A DNA stretch of 64,000 nucleotides, from positions 2,759,501-2,823,500 of the forward strand of contig NZ_CP106679.1 of the NCBI RefSeq assembly GCF_025502585.1, written 5' to 3'. Under the pieces are notes generated by a model. It was not told the DNA's origin. It did not search any database and saw only the letters and a list, made by a program, of their open reading frames with translations. The stretch comes from Reichenbachiella agarivorans. Lineage in GTDB: Bacteria; Bacteroidota; Bacteroidia; Cytophagales; Cyclobacteriaceae. Made by a program: the position numbers and the translations under genes. Below, piece after piece: positions 38,307 through 47,271 of this stretch. Each line of letters begins with the position of its first letter. The first letter of the stretch is position 1.

Positions 38307-38879
38307 GATTATTTATTTAATTCTGTTTACAACACTCCTCTGTTGAGCTTAGTTCCATTGGGAGGCATAAACAGATTGAATAGTTGATGGAGTAAGTAGG
38401 AGCTGCATATTAATAATAATGGTTGGGTAGGGATACTTCCTCTCAAGGACAAATCTCATACACTCCTACTTACATTTTGTGACAGACTTGTCTATCAAAG
38501 AAGCAGAAAAGTACAGGTATGTTGTCTTGCTGCAGTTGCTAAATAAGTCCGAGAGAAACACACTGTTGAGTACCCGAATACAGCCGGAACGGCAGCAGTT
38601 CACGCACTCACAGTAGGCGTAGGATAGTACACTTACATGTATTTTACCGTTCTGAGCTAGCTGATTAGCTCCTAATATGTGGGTGTTTATTAGCTTGAAA
38701 TCTAATATTCAGAATTGGGATGTTTGTATCGATGGGAGGAAAGGAGTATTCTTGGGAAATATAATCACCTGAATAGAATGTTAAATTTTTGGCAATCAAT
38801 CTACTCTGAGTCAAAATAATAAGAAATGATTTAGAATTGGCTTTAAGCATTGTTCAAATTCAAAAACAGATGAGAAAAA
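38307..38879. other. Long non-coding region upstream of Crp/Fnr gene
   Basis: About 570 bases. It holds the right copy of the diverged repeat (38478-38529). No convincing gene, RNA or terminator is visible; the 61-codon minus-strand frame at 38665-38850 has no supporting features. The right half becomes strongly AT-rich, matching the following genes. Confidence 0.5.
38478..38529. repeat. Diverged ~50-bp direct repeat, right copy
   Basis: Contains GACTTGTCTATCAAAGAAGC; pairs with 37556-37607 on the far side of the thioredoxin-like gene. Same orientation, about 920 bp apart. Confidence 0.45.
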
Positions 38880-39455
38880 ATGGAAGACCTATACAATTTT
38901 TTTAATGCTATTTCACCTATTCAAGAGGACACTTGGAAAGTAGTAAAAAATATTTTTAGTGAACATTCATTGAAAAAAGGTGAATACTTTATTGAGGGAG
39001 GTAAAATTGCTAAAAAATTCGGGTTCCTTAGACAAGGTGTAATTAGAGCCTTTTATCGCAATCATGAAGGCGTAGAATACAATAAACATTTCTTTACAAA
39101 AAACAATATGGTCGGCGGCTATTCCTCTTTGGTAACTCAATTGCCCAATACTATAAATCAACAAGCTTTGACAGATTGTGAATTGCTGATAGGGAACTAT
39201 AAAAAGCTAACTGATTTATTAGATAAACATCAAGATTTAGAAAGACTTTTAAGAAAGATTGCCGAAGGGTATTTCGTTAACAAGGAGCAACGCGAAGTAG
39301 AAATTGTATTATTAGAAGCGAATAAACGGTACGCAATTTTTCAGAAAGAATACCCTCAATTAGAACAACTGATTCCACAATACCATATTGCCTCCTACCT
39401 TGGTATAACTCCAACACAACTCAGCAGAATTAGAAAACAAAATAGTAAGAGCTAG
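38880..39455 (+). CDS. Crp/Fnr-family transcriptional regulator
   Basis: A 191-residue regulator with an N-terminal cyclic-nucleotide-binding-like barrel (HSLKKGEYFIEGGKIAKKFGFLRQGVIRAFY) and a C-terminal winged helix ending IASYLGITPTQLSRIRKQ. No Fe-S cysteine cluster is evident, so it is not a classic Fnr. It is 70 bp upstream of the exported RidA-like gene and in the same AT-rich block, so it probably regulates that pair. Effector unknown. Confidence 0.88.
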   Translation: MEDLYNFFNAISPIQEDTWKVVKNIFSEHSLKKGEYFIEGGKIAKKFGFLRQGVIRAFYRNHEGVEYNKHFFTKNNMVGGYSSLVTQLPNTINQQALTDCELLIGNYKKLTDLLDKHQDLERLLRKIAEGYFVNKEQREVEIVLLEANKRYAIFQKEYPQLEQLIPQYHIASYLGITPTQLSRIRKQNSKS

Positions 39456-39527
39456 TTTTCTTTACATATGTAAATGTACACAATCCGAATGTGCACTTTT
39501 TTTGTCAAATAATTTAAACATTAAAAT

Positions 39528-40031
39528 ATGACAGGAAGAATAATAGCACTCGGTATGCTAACATTATTATTAGCATGTACAGAAAAAGAAAATTTAAACT
39601 CTCCAAGAAATACTACGATGACACAACAAAAAATCAGCTTTCTCAATCCTAAAGATTTATTTAATCCAAAACAAAATGGATTTTCACACATTGTAAAAGT
39701 CCCAGAGGGAAAAGCACTTTATTATTTTTCAGGCCAATGGGCTTCAGATACTAGCGGTAAATTAGTTTCAGAAGATTTTAAAGAACAAGTAAGTAAAACT
39801 GTTTCCAACGTTAAGGCGGCCTTAGCAGCTTCAGGGTTATCAATTAATGATGTAGTGAAACAAACTGTTTATATCGTAGATTTCACAATGGAAAAAAAGC
39901 AAATTCTTATTGATGTTGCATCTAAAGAATGGAGAGTGGAAAATTTCCCTGCCAGCACTATTGTTCCGCTACCACTACTCGCAACTGCTCCAAACTGCTT
40001 AATAGAAATTGAAATTATTGCTACTAAATAA
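39528..40031 (+). CDS. RidA/YjgF-family lipoprotein
   Basis: A 167-residue RidA-fold protein with an unusual lipoprotein signal (MTGRIIALGMLTLLLAC). The RidA domain spans about residues 45-167 (YYFSGQWASDTSGKLV, ALAASGLSINDVVKQTVYIVD, STIVPLPLLATAPNCLIEIEIIA). The catalytic Arg that deaminates imines in true RidA, normally near the end, is not present; the corresponding segment reads APNCLIEIE, so enamine deaminase activity is doubtful. Followed 7 bp later by an exported DJ-1/PfpI-like gene. AT-rich. Confidence 0.82.
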   Translation: MTGRIIALGMLTLLLACTEKENLNSPRNTTMTQQKISFLNPKDLFNPKQNGFSHIVKVPEGKALYYFSGQWASDTSGKLVSEDFKEQVSKTVSNVKAALAASGLSINDVVKQTVYIVDFTMEKKQILIDVASKEWRVENFPASTIVPLPLLATAPNCLIEIEIIATK

Positions 40032-40038
40032 TCTAATA

Positions 40039-40836
40039 ATGAAAAGCATAATTTTAATTATCGCATTAACTATGATGGCTAGCATTTCTCTTTCCGCACA
40101 AAACAAAAAAATACTGTTTGTAATGAGTGCGGCAGATACTTTAGAACTAAATAAGGGGCAAAAGTTACGACAAACAGGTGTTTTTTTGAATGAGTTTTAC
40201 CTGGCTTTTAAAGCACTTACTGAAAATGGATATATTGTTGATTTTGCCACGCCAAACGGAATGGTGTCAACAATTGATGAAGAAAGCATTAATGACAACT
40301 ATTGGGAAGACCTTTTTGAAGTGAAGAAAGAAGCTGTAGAGTTTATAAACAAAGACAGTTCTTTTAGAAATCCAATTACACTTGAAAAAGCGATTGAAAA
40401 TCAAGATGATTATATTGGTTTAATTATTCCAGGAGGACAGGGTTTAATGATAGATTTGAAGCAAGACAAAAACATCCCTGTGTTGTTAAAATATTTTGCG
40501 GCAAAAGACAAACCAACAGGACTAATATGTCATGCACCAAGCCTTCTTCTAACCATGCCAGAAGAAGAGAACCCCTACATTGGGTATAAAGTTAATTCTG
40601 TTTCACCTTTGGAAGAATTTGTTATTGAAAAATTTATAATGAAAGGCAGACCAAGTGATAGAAAAATAGCTAAAAAATTAAAGAAACTAGGACTGAAATA
40701 TAGAAGTGGTTTACCAAAAGCAAACTTTGCATTAAAAGACAGGAACTTGGTGACAAGTCAGAATCCATTTTCGAGCAGCTCTTTTAATGCTTTGTATTTA
40801 AAGGCGTTGGAAGAATATTTAGGTAGAAAAAATTAA
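40039..40836 (+). CDS. Exported DJ-1/PfpI-like protein
   Basis: A 265-residue class I glutamine amidotransferase-like protein. Start at 40039 chosen because MKSIILIIALTMMASISLSAQ is a clean signal peptide; the frame extends ten codons upstream inside the preceding gene. Nucleophile-elbow Cys is in GLICHAPSLLL, and IIPGGQGL is the oxyanion-loop region. Such proteins include methylglyoxalase/chaperone types (Hsp31-like), with the GlxIII-like arrangement suggested by the HAP after Cys. Export is unusual. It pairs with the exported RidA-like protein and is followed by a terminator. Confidence 0.82.
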   Translation: MKSIILIIALTMMASISLSAQNKKILFVMSAADTLELNKGQKLRQTGVFLNEFYLAFKALTENGYIVDFATPNGMVSTIDEESINDNYWEDLFEVKKEAVEFINKDSSFRNPITLEKAIENQDDYIGLIIPGGQGLMIDLKQDKNIPVLLKYFAAKDKPTGLICHAPSLLLTMPEEENPYIGYKVNSVSPLEEFVIEKFIMKGRPSDRKIAKKLKKLGLKYRSGLPKANFALKDRNLVTSQNPFSSSSFNALYLKALEEYLGRKN

Positions 40837-41250
40837 TATGTGAGGTGACATTAGCTATCTCTTCAGGGTAGTAATGGTTGGAGTTGCGTGTGGTGGTTTC
40901 TACTAGCACCAGAAAATCTTCGATTTACCTCACATGGTTAGTGATATGAATCGAAGGTTTTTCTGTTTTTGTACTTGAAATTTTGAATATTCCTGCAGTA
41001 GAATTGACTTAGTTTTTCCAGTAGAATTTATATAATTTGATCACAGCGTTTTGAAAACACCAATGCAGCAAAACCTGTTGTCAATAGGGATGACAGCCTG
41101 TCTGATGGATCGAAAAGCTCACTATGACAGGGATATTTGAATAGTCACTTTATCATCTTCAATACAGATATGCTCACACAGGAAATGGTAATGTGTACTT
41201 GACTCTTGCTATATCTCGATCCAAAATGATCACTGTCTTTTGCCCTTCAA
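40837..41250. other. Non-coding region between DJ-1-like gene and dnaE
   Basis: About 415 bases between convergent genes. Apart from the terminator at 40913-40962, no gene, tRNA or repeat is evident. Confidence 0.5.
40913..40962 (+). terminator. Terminator after DJ-1-like gene
   Basis: AAAATCTTCGATT pairs with AATCGAAGGTTTT (one G-T pair) across a loop of about 23 nt and continues into T-rich sequence. The loop is long, so efficiency is uncertain. Confidence 0.55.
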
Positions 41251-44200
41251 TCACACGATCACATCATAGTGGATGGCATCATATTTTTCTAGCTTTTTCA
41301 AGAGTTCGTCATCGGTACTGATTTTGATGGTGCGAGACATTAGGTTGACCTTGAGGTTGTCTTCAGGATCTATGATGTTGACTTTGAGGATTCCTTCCCC
41401 ACCGTGTGCAGTGGTGAGGGCATAGATGTCCTGAATAAAAGTCTCTGAGATATCCTGTAGTCTGACATTGAGCGTGATGCCTTTGGTTTTTTCCTCCCTG
41501 ATATCAGTCAGTAGAGATATCGTGTTGATTTTAAACTCCATGTCTGGCCCCTGCCACTTCATTTTGACAGCTCCCTGGATGTAGAGGAACCAACCTACTT
41601 CAAAAAATTCTTTGAATTTGATATAGTCATCGGAGAACAAGAAAAAAGTGTAGGTATCCGAATAATCTTGAATCTCCAGTGTTCCAAAGGGCTTTCCGTT
41701 CTTGGTTTGTCTGTGAGCGATGGCGGTCACCATACCTGCAAGACGGATATTGGGACCTTTTTTTTGCAGTTCAGCGAGATTGTTGAGTTCGCCTAATCCA
41801 GTGTTACAGAAGTTGTCGATTTCAAACCTGAACTGATCCAAAGGATGACCTGAGATATAGAGTCCCACGACCTCTTTTTCCAATCGGAGTTGCTCTAGAT
41901 CGCTAAATCGCTCGACATTGCCCACCGTAGGGATCGGCTCAGATACACCAGTATCACCACCGAAGAGTGAGGCCTGTGCACTAGATGCCTGTGCCTCCAT
42001 ACGGTTGGCGTATTTGATGACTTTTTCGATGAGGTTGGCTTCTCCATCATCGGTAGCGAGGTATTGTCTCCTGTGGTAGTCTTTGAAGCAGTCAAAAGCA
42101 CCTGCCTGTGCCATCACTTCGAAGGTCTTTTTGTTGACTTGTCTCAGGTTGACACGGGTCGCTAGATTGAAGATGTCGGAGTAGGGGCCATTGGCTTCAC
42201 GCTCTTCGATCAGCGCTTTGACAGCAGCATCACCTGCACCCTTCATTGCTGCGAGTCCAAATCGTACCTGTCCTTGTTCGTTGACATTGAATTTCATGAT
42301 GGATTCGTTCACATCAGGACCCAATACGTCGAGTCCCATGCGCTGGCACTCTTCCATGAAGAAACTGACCTGCTTGATGTCGTTCATGTTGTTGCTCAGT
42401 ACGGCCGCCATGTATTCGGCAGGATAGTTGGCCTTGAGGTAGGCAGTTTGGTATGCCACCCAAGCGTAACAGGTCGAGTGTGATTTGTTGAAGGCATAGG
42501 ATGCAAAGGCTTCCCAATCTTTCCATACTTTCTCCAGTATCTTGGCATCATGTCCTTTGGCAGAGGCCTGCTCAATGAACTTTGGCTTCATTTTGTCCAA
42601 AACCGCCATTTGCTTCTTACCCATCGCCTTACGAAGTACATCGGCCTCACCTTTGGTGAAGTCCGCGAGCTTCTGAGACAAACGCATGACCTGCTCCTGA
42701 TAGACCGTGATACCGTAAGTCTCCTCTAGGTACTCTTGCATGTCTGCCAAATCGTACTGAATCTCCTCATCTCCATGCTTACGCTTGATAAATGAAGGGA
42801 TGTACTCGATAGGTCCCGGACGATAGAGTGCATTCATGGCAATCAAATCAGCAAATACGGTGGGTTTCAGTTCCCGCATGTATTTCTGCATACCAGGAGA
42901 TTCGTATTGGAATATCCCTACCGTTTCACCGCGCTGGAAGAGTTCATAGGTCTTTTGATCATCAATAGGGAAGTTGTCTGGATCGAGATCCAAACCATGT
43001 CTTTGTTTGACCAGACGACAAGCATCTTTGATCAGTGTCAGAGTTTTTAGACCCAAAAAATCCATTTTGAGCAAGCCAGCATCTTCTACGACCGAGTTGT
43101 CAAACTGGGTACAGTACATGTCAGAGTCTTTGGCAAGTGCCACTGGGACGAACTTGGTGATGTCGTCAGGCGTGATGATGACTCCACAGGCGTGAATGCC
43201 CGTGTTTCGGACAGAGCCTTCCAAGACTCTGGCTTGGTTCAAAACTTTGGACTCGTCGCTACTGTCACCTATGCCTAAGATTCTCTTGAGTTCGTTGGCT
43301 TGGGTGATGGCTTCTGCGTTGTTTTTGAGTGCATCTGCCAGTTCTTTGTCACTAAAACCAAAGAGCTTTTTAAGTTTGATATCAGGGACGAGTTTGGCGA
43401 GTTTGTCTGCTTCGGAGAGGTTTAGTTCTAGTACCCGAGCTGTGTCTCGGATGGCAGACTTGGCAGCCATCGTACCGTAGGTGATGATTTGAGCTACCTG
43501 ATTCGCTCCGTATTTGTTGATTACATAGTCGATGACCCGCTGACGACCCTCGTCATCAAAGTCAATATCAATATCGGGCATGGACACCCTTTCTGGATTC
43601 AAGAAACGCTCAAAAAGTAGGTCATACTTGATCGGGTCTACATTGGTGATCCCCGTACAATAGGCAACAGCTGATCCAGCAGCTGATCCACGACCTGGAC
43701 CTACAGAGACGCCCATGTCTCTGGCTGCCTGACAAAAATCCTGTACAATCAGGAAGTACCCTGGGTAGCCAGTGTTTCGGATGACTTCTAGCTCAAAATC
43801 CAATCGCTCTTCGATCTCAGGAGTGATTTCTGGATATCGTTTTTTGGCTCCTTCGTAGGTGAGGTGGCGCAGCAGGTTGTTTTCTCCTAGTTTGAGTTTA
43901 GGGTCGTCTTTGTCTCTTTCGTCTCGAAACTCCTCTGGGATGCTATAGGCAGGGAGGAGGATGTCTCGTTCGAGTGCATAGCTTTCGATTTTTTCTACGA
44001 TCTCTGCTGTGGTACTGATGGCCTCAGGCAGATCCGCAAAGAGTTTTTTCATTTCGTCTTGGGACTTGATGTAAAACTCGTCATTGGGGAAGCCATAGCG
44101 GTATTCTCTGCCACGCTTGCCTATGTACATTTTGGGCTTGCTCTGTTGCTCTCCGTCCTTTACACAGAGCAGAATGTCGTGAGCATTGGCTTGCTTCTTT

Positions 44201-45528
44201 TCTGTGTAGTAGGTGTTGTTGGAGGCAAAATATTTTACTCCATGCTTCTTGGCAAAGTCCAGCAAAACCTGATTCACAATGTTTTCTTCTTCTACACCGT
44301 GACGTGTGAGTTCGACATAAAAATCCTCACCGAATTGCTCTTTGTACCAGATGAAAACCTCTTCGGCTTGTTCTACGCCATAGTTGAGGATGGTAAAAGG
44401 AATCTCTCCCCAAAGTCCACCCGTGGTAGCAATGATGTCACTCTTGTACTGAACCAATACTTCTTTGTCAATCCTAGGTACATAGTAAAAACCTTCGATG
44501 AAGGCAATGGAAGCCATTTTTGCTAAGTTGTGATAGCCAGCTTTGTTCTTGGCGATCAGTACTTGCTGGTAGCCGTTGTTTTGCTTGCTTTTTGATTTTC
44601 GGTCGTCTGTAATGTTGAATTCACAGCCTAGGATAGGTTTGATCTCAGCTTTGTGAGCGGCTCGTACGAAATGAAAGGCTGCCATCATGTTGCCATGATC
44701 CGTCAGCGCAATCGCGGGCATATCCATGGCCTTGGCAGTGTCCACAATGGATTGCACCTCTGATACCGCCTGCAGTACTGAGAACTGCGAGTGTACATGT
44801 AGATGGGAGAAGCTGACATCTTCCATGGCTTTGATATCAGCTGTTGTGCCTTTGGGAGGAGTCTCTACTGTCACTTCTTCTGCCACAGCAAAGTTGGCAG
44901 CATCTAATTTGGGAGCTTCATAGATAACTTCCTTTCTGTCTCTACCATCCAGTGGTGGGATGATCCCCTCTGTGATCAAACCAAAGAAACATTTGGCAGT
45001 AGCGTCTACATCGTATGCTGCATCGTGAGCATCTGCAAAGCCCGTCCCGAATAGCTTGGTGTGTAGTTCTGTCAGTGTCGGCCATTTGAACTTGCCACCA
45101 CGACCTGGGATAGCCACATAGTCTGTGGATTCATCCTTGGTGTCTATGGCTTTGATTGTAGAGAGGTCGTTGTTTCTTTCTTTTCTCAGGTACTCTGCCC
45201 CGACGATGTTGAGGTCAAACTCTACGTTGTGACCTACGACAGATTGGGTTTTGAGCAGATCTGCTGAGAATATATCCAGTACTTCGTTGAGATCGTGACC
45301 TTCTGCTTCTGCACGCTCTGTTGAGATACCATGGACTTTCTGCGCATTGAAAGGGATGGTATAGCCATCTGGTTTGACGATGAAGTTTTGCGCTCTGATG
45401 AGAGAACCGTCACTGGCATGGAGTTGCCAAGCGAGTTGCACCAGTCTAGGCCAGTTGTCCAAATCCTCCAAAGGAGCATTGTAATTCTTGGGTAAACCAG
45501 TGGTCTCGGTATCAAATATCAGGTACAT
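41251..45528 (-). CDS. dnaE: DNA polymerase III alpha subunit with fused N-terminal exonuclease
   Basis: The 1425-residue replicative polymerase. The first 185 residues are a DnaQ-like DEDDh proofreading exonuclease (FDTETTGLP, VGHNVEFDLNIV, DAHDAAYDVDAT). The PHP domain begins near residue 243 (SHLHVHSQFSVLQ). The polymerase core contains the catalytic acidic motif PDIDIDFDD near residue 650 and GPGRGSAAGS. A helix-hairpin-helix and an OB-fold (IRLAGMVTAIAHRQTKNGKPFGTL) close the protein. The exonuclease fusion is typical of Bacteroidota DnaE. It is transcribed alone; upstream lies a short AT-rich direct repeat. Confidence 0.97.
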   Translation of the reverse strand: MYLIFDTETTGLPKNYNAPLEDLDNWPRLVQLAWQLHASDGSLIRAQNFIVKPDGYTIPFNAQKVHGISTERAEAEGHDLNEVLDIFSADLLKTQSVVGHNVEFDLNIVGAEYLRKERNNDLSTIKAIDTKDESTDYVAIPGRGGKFKWPTLTELHTKLFGTGFADAHDAAYDVDATAKCFFGLITEGIIPPLDGRDRKEVIYEAPKLDAANFAVAEEVTVETPPKGTTADIKAMEDVSFSHLHVHSQFSVLQAVSEVQSIVDTAKAMDMPAIALTDHGNMMAAFHFVRAAHKAEIKPILGCEFNITDDRKSKSKQNNGYQQVLIAKNKAGYHNLAKMASIAFIEGFYYVPRIDKEVLVQYKSDIIATTGGLWGEIPFTILNYGVEQAEEVFIWYKEQFGEDFYVELTRHGVEEENIVNQVLLDFAKKHGVKYFASNNTYYTEKKQANAHDILLCVKDGEQQSKPKMYIGKRGREYRYGFPNDEFYIKSQDEMKKLFADLPEAISTTAEIVEKIESYALERDILLPAYSIPEEFRDERDKDDPKLKLGENNLLRHLTYEGAKKRYPEITPEIEERLDFELEVIRNTGYPGYFLIVQDFCQAARDMGVSVGPGRGSAAGSAVAYCTGITNVDPIKYDLLFERFLNPERVSMPDIDIDFDDEGRQRVIDYVINKYGANQVAQIITYGTMAAKSAIRDTARVLELNLSEADKLAKLVPDIKLKKLFGFSDKELADALKNNAEAITQANELKRILGIGDSSDESKVLNQARVLEGSVRNTGIHACGVIITPDDITKFVPVALAKDSDMYCTQFDNSVVEDAGLLKMDFLGLKTLTLIKDACRLVKQRHGLDLDPDNFPIDDQKTYELFQRGETVGIFQYESPGMQKYMRELKPTVFADLIAMNALYRPGPIEYIPSFIKRKHGDEEIQYDLADMQEYLEETYGITVYQEQVMRLSQKLADFTKGEADVLRKAMGKKQMAVLDKMKPKFIEQASAKGHDAKILEKVWKDWEAFASYAFNKSHSTCYAWVAYQTAYLKANYPAEYMAAVLSNNMNDIKQVSFFMEECQRMGLDVLGPDVNESIMKFNVNEQGQVRFGLAAMKGAGDAAVKALIEEREANGPYSDIFNLATRVNLRQVNKKTFEVMAQAGAFDCFKDYHRRQYLATDDGEANLIEKVIKYANRMEAQASSAQASLFGGDTGVSEPIPTVGNVERFSDLEQLRLEKEVVGLYISGHPLDQFRFEIDNFCNTGLGELNNLAELQKKGPNIRLAGMVTAIAHRQTKNGKPFGTLEIQDYSDTYTFFLFSDDYIKFKEFFEVGWFLYIQGAVKMKWQGPDMEFKINTISLLTDIREEKTKGITLNVRLQDISETFIQDIYALTTAHGGEGILKVNIIDPEDNLKVNLMSRTIKISTDDELLKKLEKYDAIHYDVIV

Positions 45529-45542
45529 GGGCGTGAATTAGA

Positions 45543-45568
45543 GATTCAAAATTCAAGATTCGAAATTC
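45543..45568. repeat. Short direct repeat upstream of dnaE
   Basis: GATTCAAAATTC (45543-45554) and GATTCGAAATTC (45557-45568) are adjacent near-copies 14 bp apart, directly upstream of dnaE. Significance unknown. Confidence 0.4.
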
Positions 45569-45683
45569 CCGATTGGGAAGCGCGAAACAGGCCTTAAAAG
45601 TAGTGATTTATGAAATCGGAAAGGAGAGGGTAGAAGGGAAGTTTTCCACAGGAGAGGAAATAATAGGAGGGGTATGGATAAAT

Positions 45684-45713
45684 AGAAAGAGCAGCTATAT
45701 AGCTGCTCTTTCT
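45684..45713 (-). terminator. Terminator after small lipoprotein gene
   Basis: A perfect 14-bp stem (AGAAAGAGCAGCTA and its complement) with a 2-nt loop, 20 bp beyond the stop of the small lipoprotein gene on the minus strand. Its A-rich edge gives a U-rich end in that direction. Confidence 0.75.
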
Positions 45714-45732
45714 TATGAATTACAATAATGTT

Positions 45733-46032
45733 TTATTCACCAGCACAAGCAAAATAGAAAGTGAATAGTTTAGCTGCATCATCATCATCAGCTCCATCTT
45801 CATCTTCAGTGAATTCTTTGTATTCTTTATAGCTGAATTCGTCACTTACTTTTGATATAAAACAATCACAAGTAGCTTCGTCATCTCCATCAGCAACACA
45901 AGAAGCGTTTGCTTCAGCAATTTCAGCATCTGTCCAACTTGATCCCCCGTCATCGTCTTTGCTACAAGAAGACACAAATACTGCTGATCCTAGAAGAGCA
46001 ATCATTAAAGCTGTTTTTGAAAAACTTTTCAT
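45733..46032 (-). CDS. Small acidic Cys-containing lipoprotein of unknown function
   Basis: A 99-residue protein with a standard lipoprotein signal (AVFVSSC, Cys23). The mature part is very acidic, with a run of Asp/Glu in DEDGADDDDA, and has four further cysteines (SCVADGDDEATCDCF and a final FACAGE) that could form disulfides. I recognise no family. It stands between a terminator and the 41-bp tandem array, so is probably transcribed alone. Confidence 0.75.
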   Translation of the reverse strand: MKSFSKTALMIALLGSAVFVSSCSKDDDGGSSWTDAEIAEANASCVADGDDEATCDCFISKVSDEFSYKEYKEFTEDEDGADDDDAAKLFTFYFACAGE

Positions 46033-46187
46033 AAAATGGTTAGTTAAAATGTTAAGCGCTTAGCGCGGTTGAAAATTATTGAGTCGCTAAACTATTAGAA
46101 AAGTTCAGTAATATGTTAAAATAGTCAATAAAAAGACAATTTTTAAGTGTTTCACTTAATGAGTAAGCTGGTTTACCTACCAGATTG

Positions 46188-46370
46188 ATAGAAAACTGCA
46201 GGAAACGGCTGTCCTACGATTCTGGAAGGTCGAAAACTGTAGGAAACGGCTATCCTAGGCTCTAGGAAGATAGAAAACTGTAGGAAATGGCTATCCTACG
46301 ATTCCGGAAGGTAGAAAACTGTAGGAAACAGCAATCCTAGGTTCTAAGATGATAGAAAACTGTAGGAAGC
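46188..46370. repeat. 41-bp tandem repeat array with internal hairpins
   Basis: Four full units of 41 bp start at 46188, 46229, 46270 and 46311, with a partial fifth at 46352-46370. Each begins ATAGAAAACTGTAGGAAA (with small changes) and contains GTAGGA ... TCCTAC/G, a 6-bp inverted repeat around about 8 nt. Units differ at several positions, including paired sites. No protein frame or CRISPR-type spacer is present. Confidence 0.9.
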
Positions 46371-46457
46371 AAGTAATCTCTGTCACTAGCTCAATTTGCT
46401 AAGACTGATCCTGTACAGCGTGGACACGAGCTGCAAGCTCGAGAAGGATTGAAATAA

Positions 46458-46495
46458 AAAAGCGAGACTGAATACTCAAATCCAGTCTCGCTTTT
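46458..46495 (-). terminator. Terminator of the sdh operon
   Basis: AAAAGCGAGACTG (46458-46470) and CAGTCTCGCTTTT (46483-46495) form a perfect 13-bp stem, 16 bp beyond the sdhB stop. A/T tails on both sides would allow function in either direction. Confidence 0.85.
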
Positions 46496-46510
46496 ATGAT
46501 TAATTATTTC

Positions 46511-47263
46511 TTATACGTTGTTAGACGAGACTTTTGCACCTAAGAACTCACGGTTCATTCTAGCAATGTGCTCTTGTCCGATTTCTTTTGGACATACTGC
46601 AGAACAAGCGCCAGTGTTGGTACAGTGACCAAAACCTTCTTCTTCCATCTGTGCAACCATTCTTTCCACACGTGTTTGCTTCTCTACTTGTCCCTGTGGT
46701 AGCAGTGCTAGCTGAGAAACCTTCGCCGCAGTAAATAGCATCGCAGAAGCATTCTTACAAGCAGCGACACACGCACCACAACCTATACACTGTGCAGCAT
46801 CCATGGCTTGATCGGCTATGGTTTTTGGTATTGGGATGATGTTAGCATCTGGTACACCGCCTGTGTTGACGTTGACGTATCCACCTGCCTGGATGATTCT
46901 GTCAAAAGAGCTACGGTCTACCACCAAATCCTTTTGGACAGGGAAAGCAGAGGCTCTCCAAGGTTCGATGACGATGATCTCTCCGTCTTTGAATGATCTC
47001 ATGTGCAACTGGCAAGTCGTCACTGCATCCTTAGGTCCGTGAGGTTTGCCATTGATGTATAGTGAACACATGCCACAAATTCCTTCTCTACAATCGTGAT
47101 CGAAGTGTACAGGGTCTTTGTCTTCTCTCGAAAGGTTCTCGTTTAACACGTCAAGCATTTCTAGGAATGACATGTCCGGCGATACATCAGAAACTTTGTA
47201 AGTTTCAAACCCACCCTTATCAGCAGGGTTTTTTTGTCTCCATACTTTTAATGTAATATTCAT
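46511..47263 (-). CDS. sdhB: Succinate dehydrogenase iron-sulfur subunit
   Basis: A 250-residue subunit passing electrons from the flavoprotein to the membrane quinone site. [2Fe-2S] ligands are in CREGICGMC and the following Cys; [4Fe-4S] ligands in [11 protein letters not shown]; [3Fe-4S] ligands in [12 protein letters not shown]. It is last in a minus-strand sdhC-sdhA-sdhB operon, 8 bp after sdhA. The set corresponds to the Bacteroidota type with a single cytochrome b subunit. Confidence 0.96.
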   Translation of the reverse strand: MNITLKVWRQKNPADKGGFETYKVSDVSPDMSFLEMLDVLNENLSREDKDPVHFDHDCREGICGMCSLYINGKPHGPKDAVTTCQLHMRSFKDGEIIVIEPWRASAFPVQKDLVVDRSSFDRIIQAGGYVNVNTGGVPDANIIPIPKTIADQAMDAAQCIGCGACVAACKNASAMLFTAAKVSQLALLPQGQVEKQTRVERMVAQMEEEGFGHCTNTGACSAVCPKEIGQEHIARMNREFLGAKVSSNNV

Positions 47264-47271
47264 GTCAATTC

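Noticed and set aside
46188-46370. CRISPR array
   Set aside because: Repeats are directly adjacent with no unique spacers and no cas genes in the window; units vary internally.
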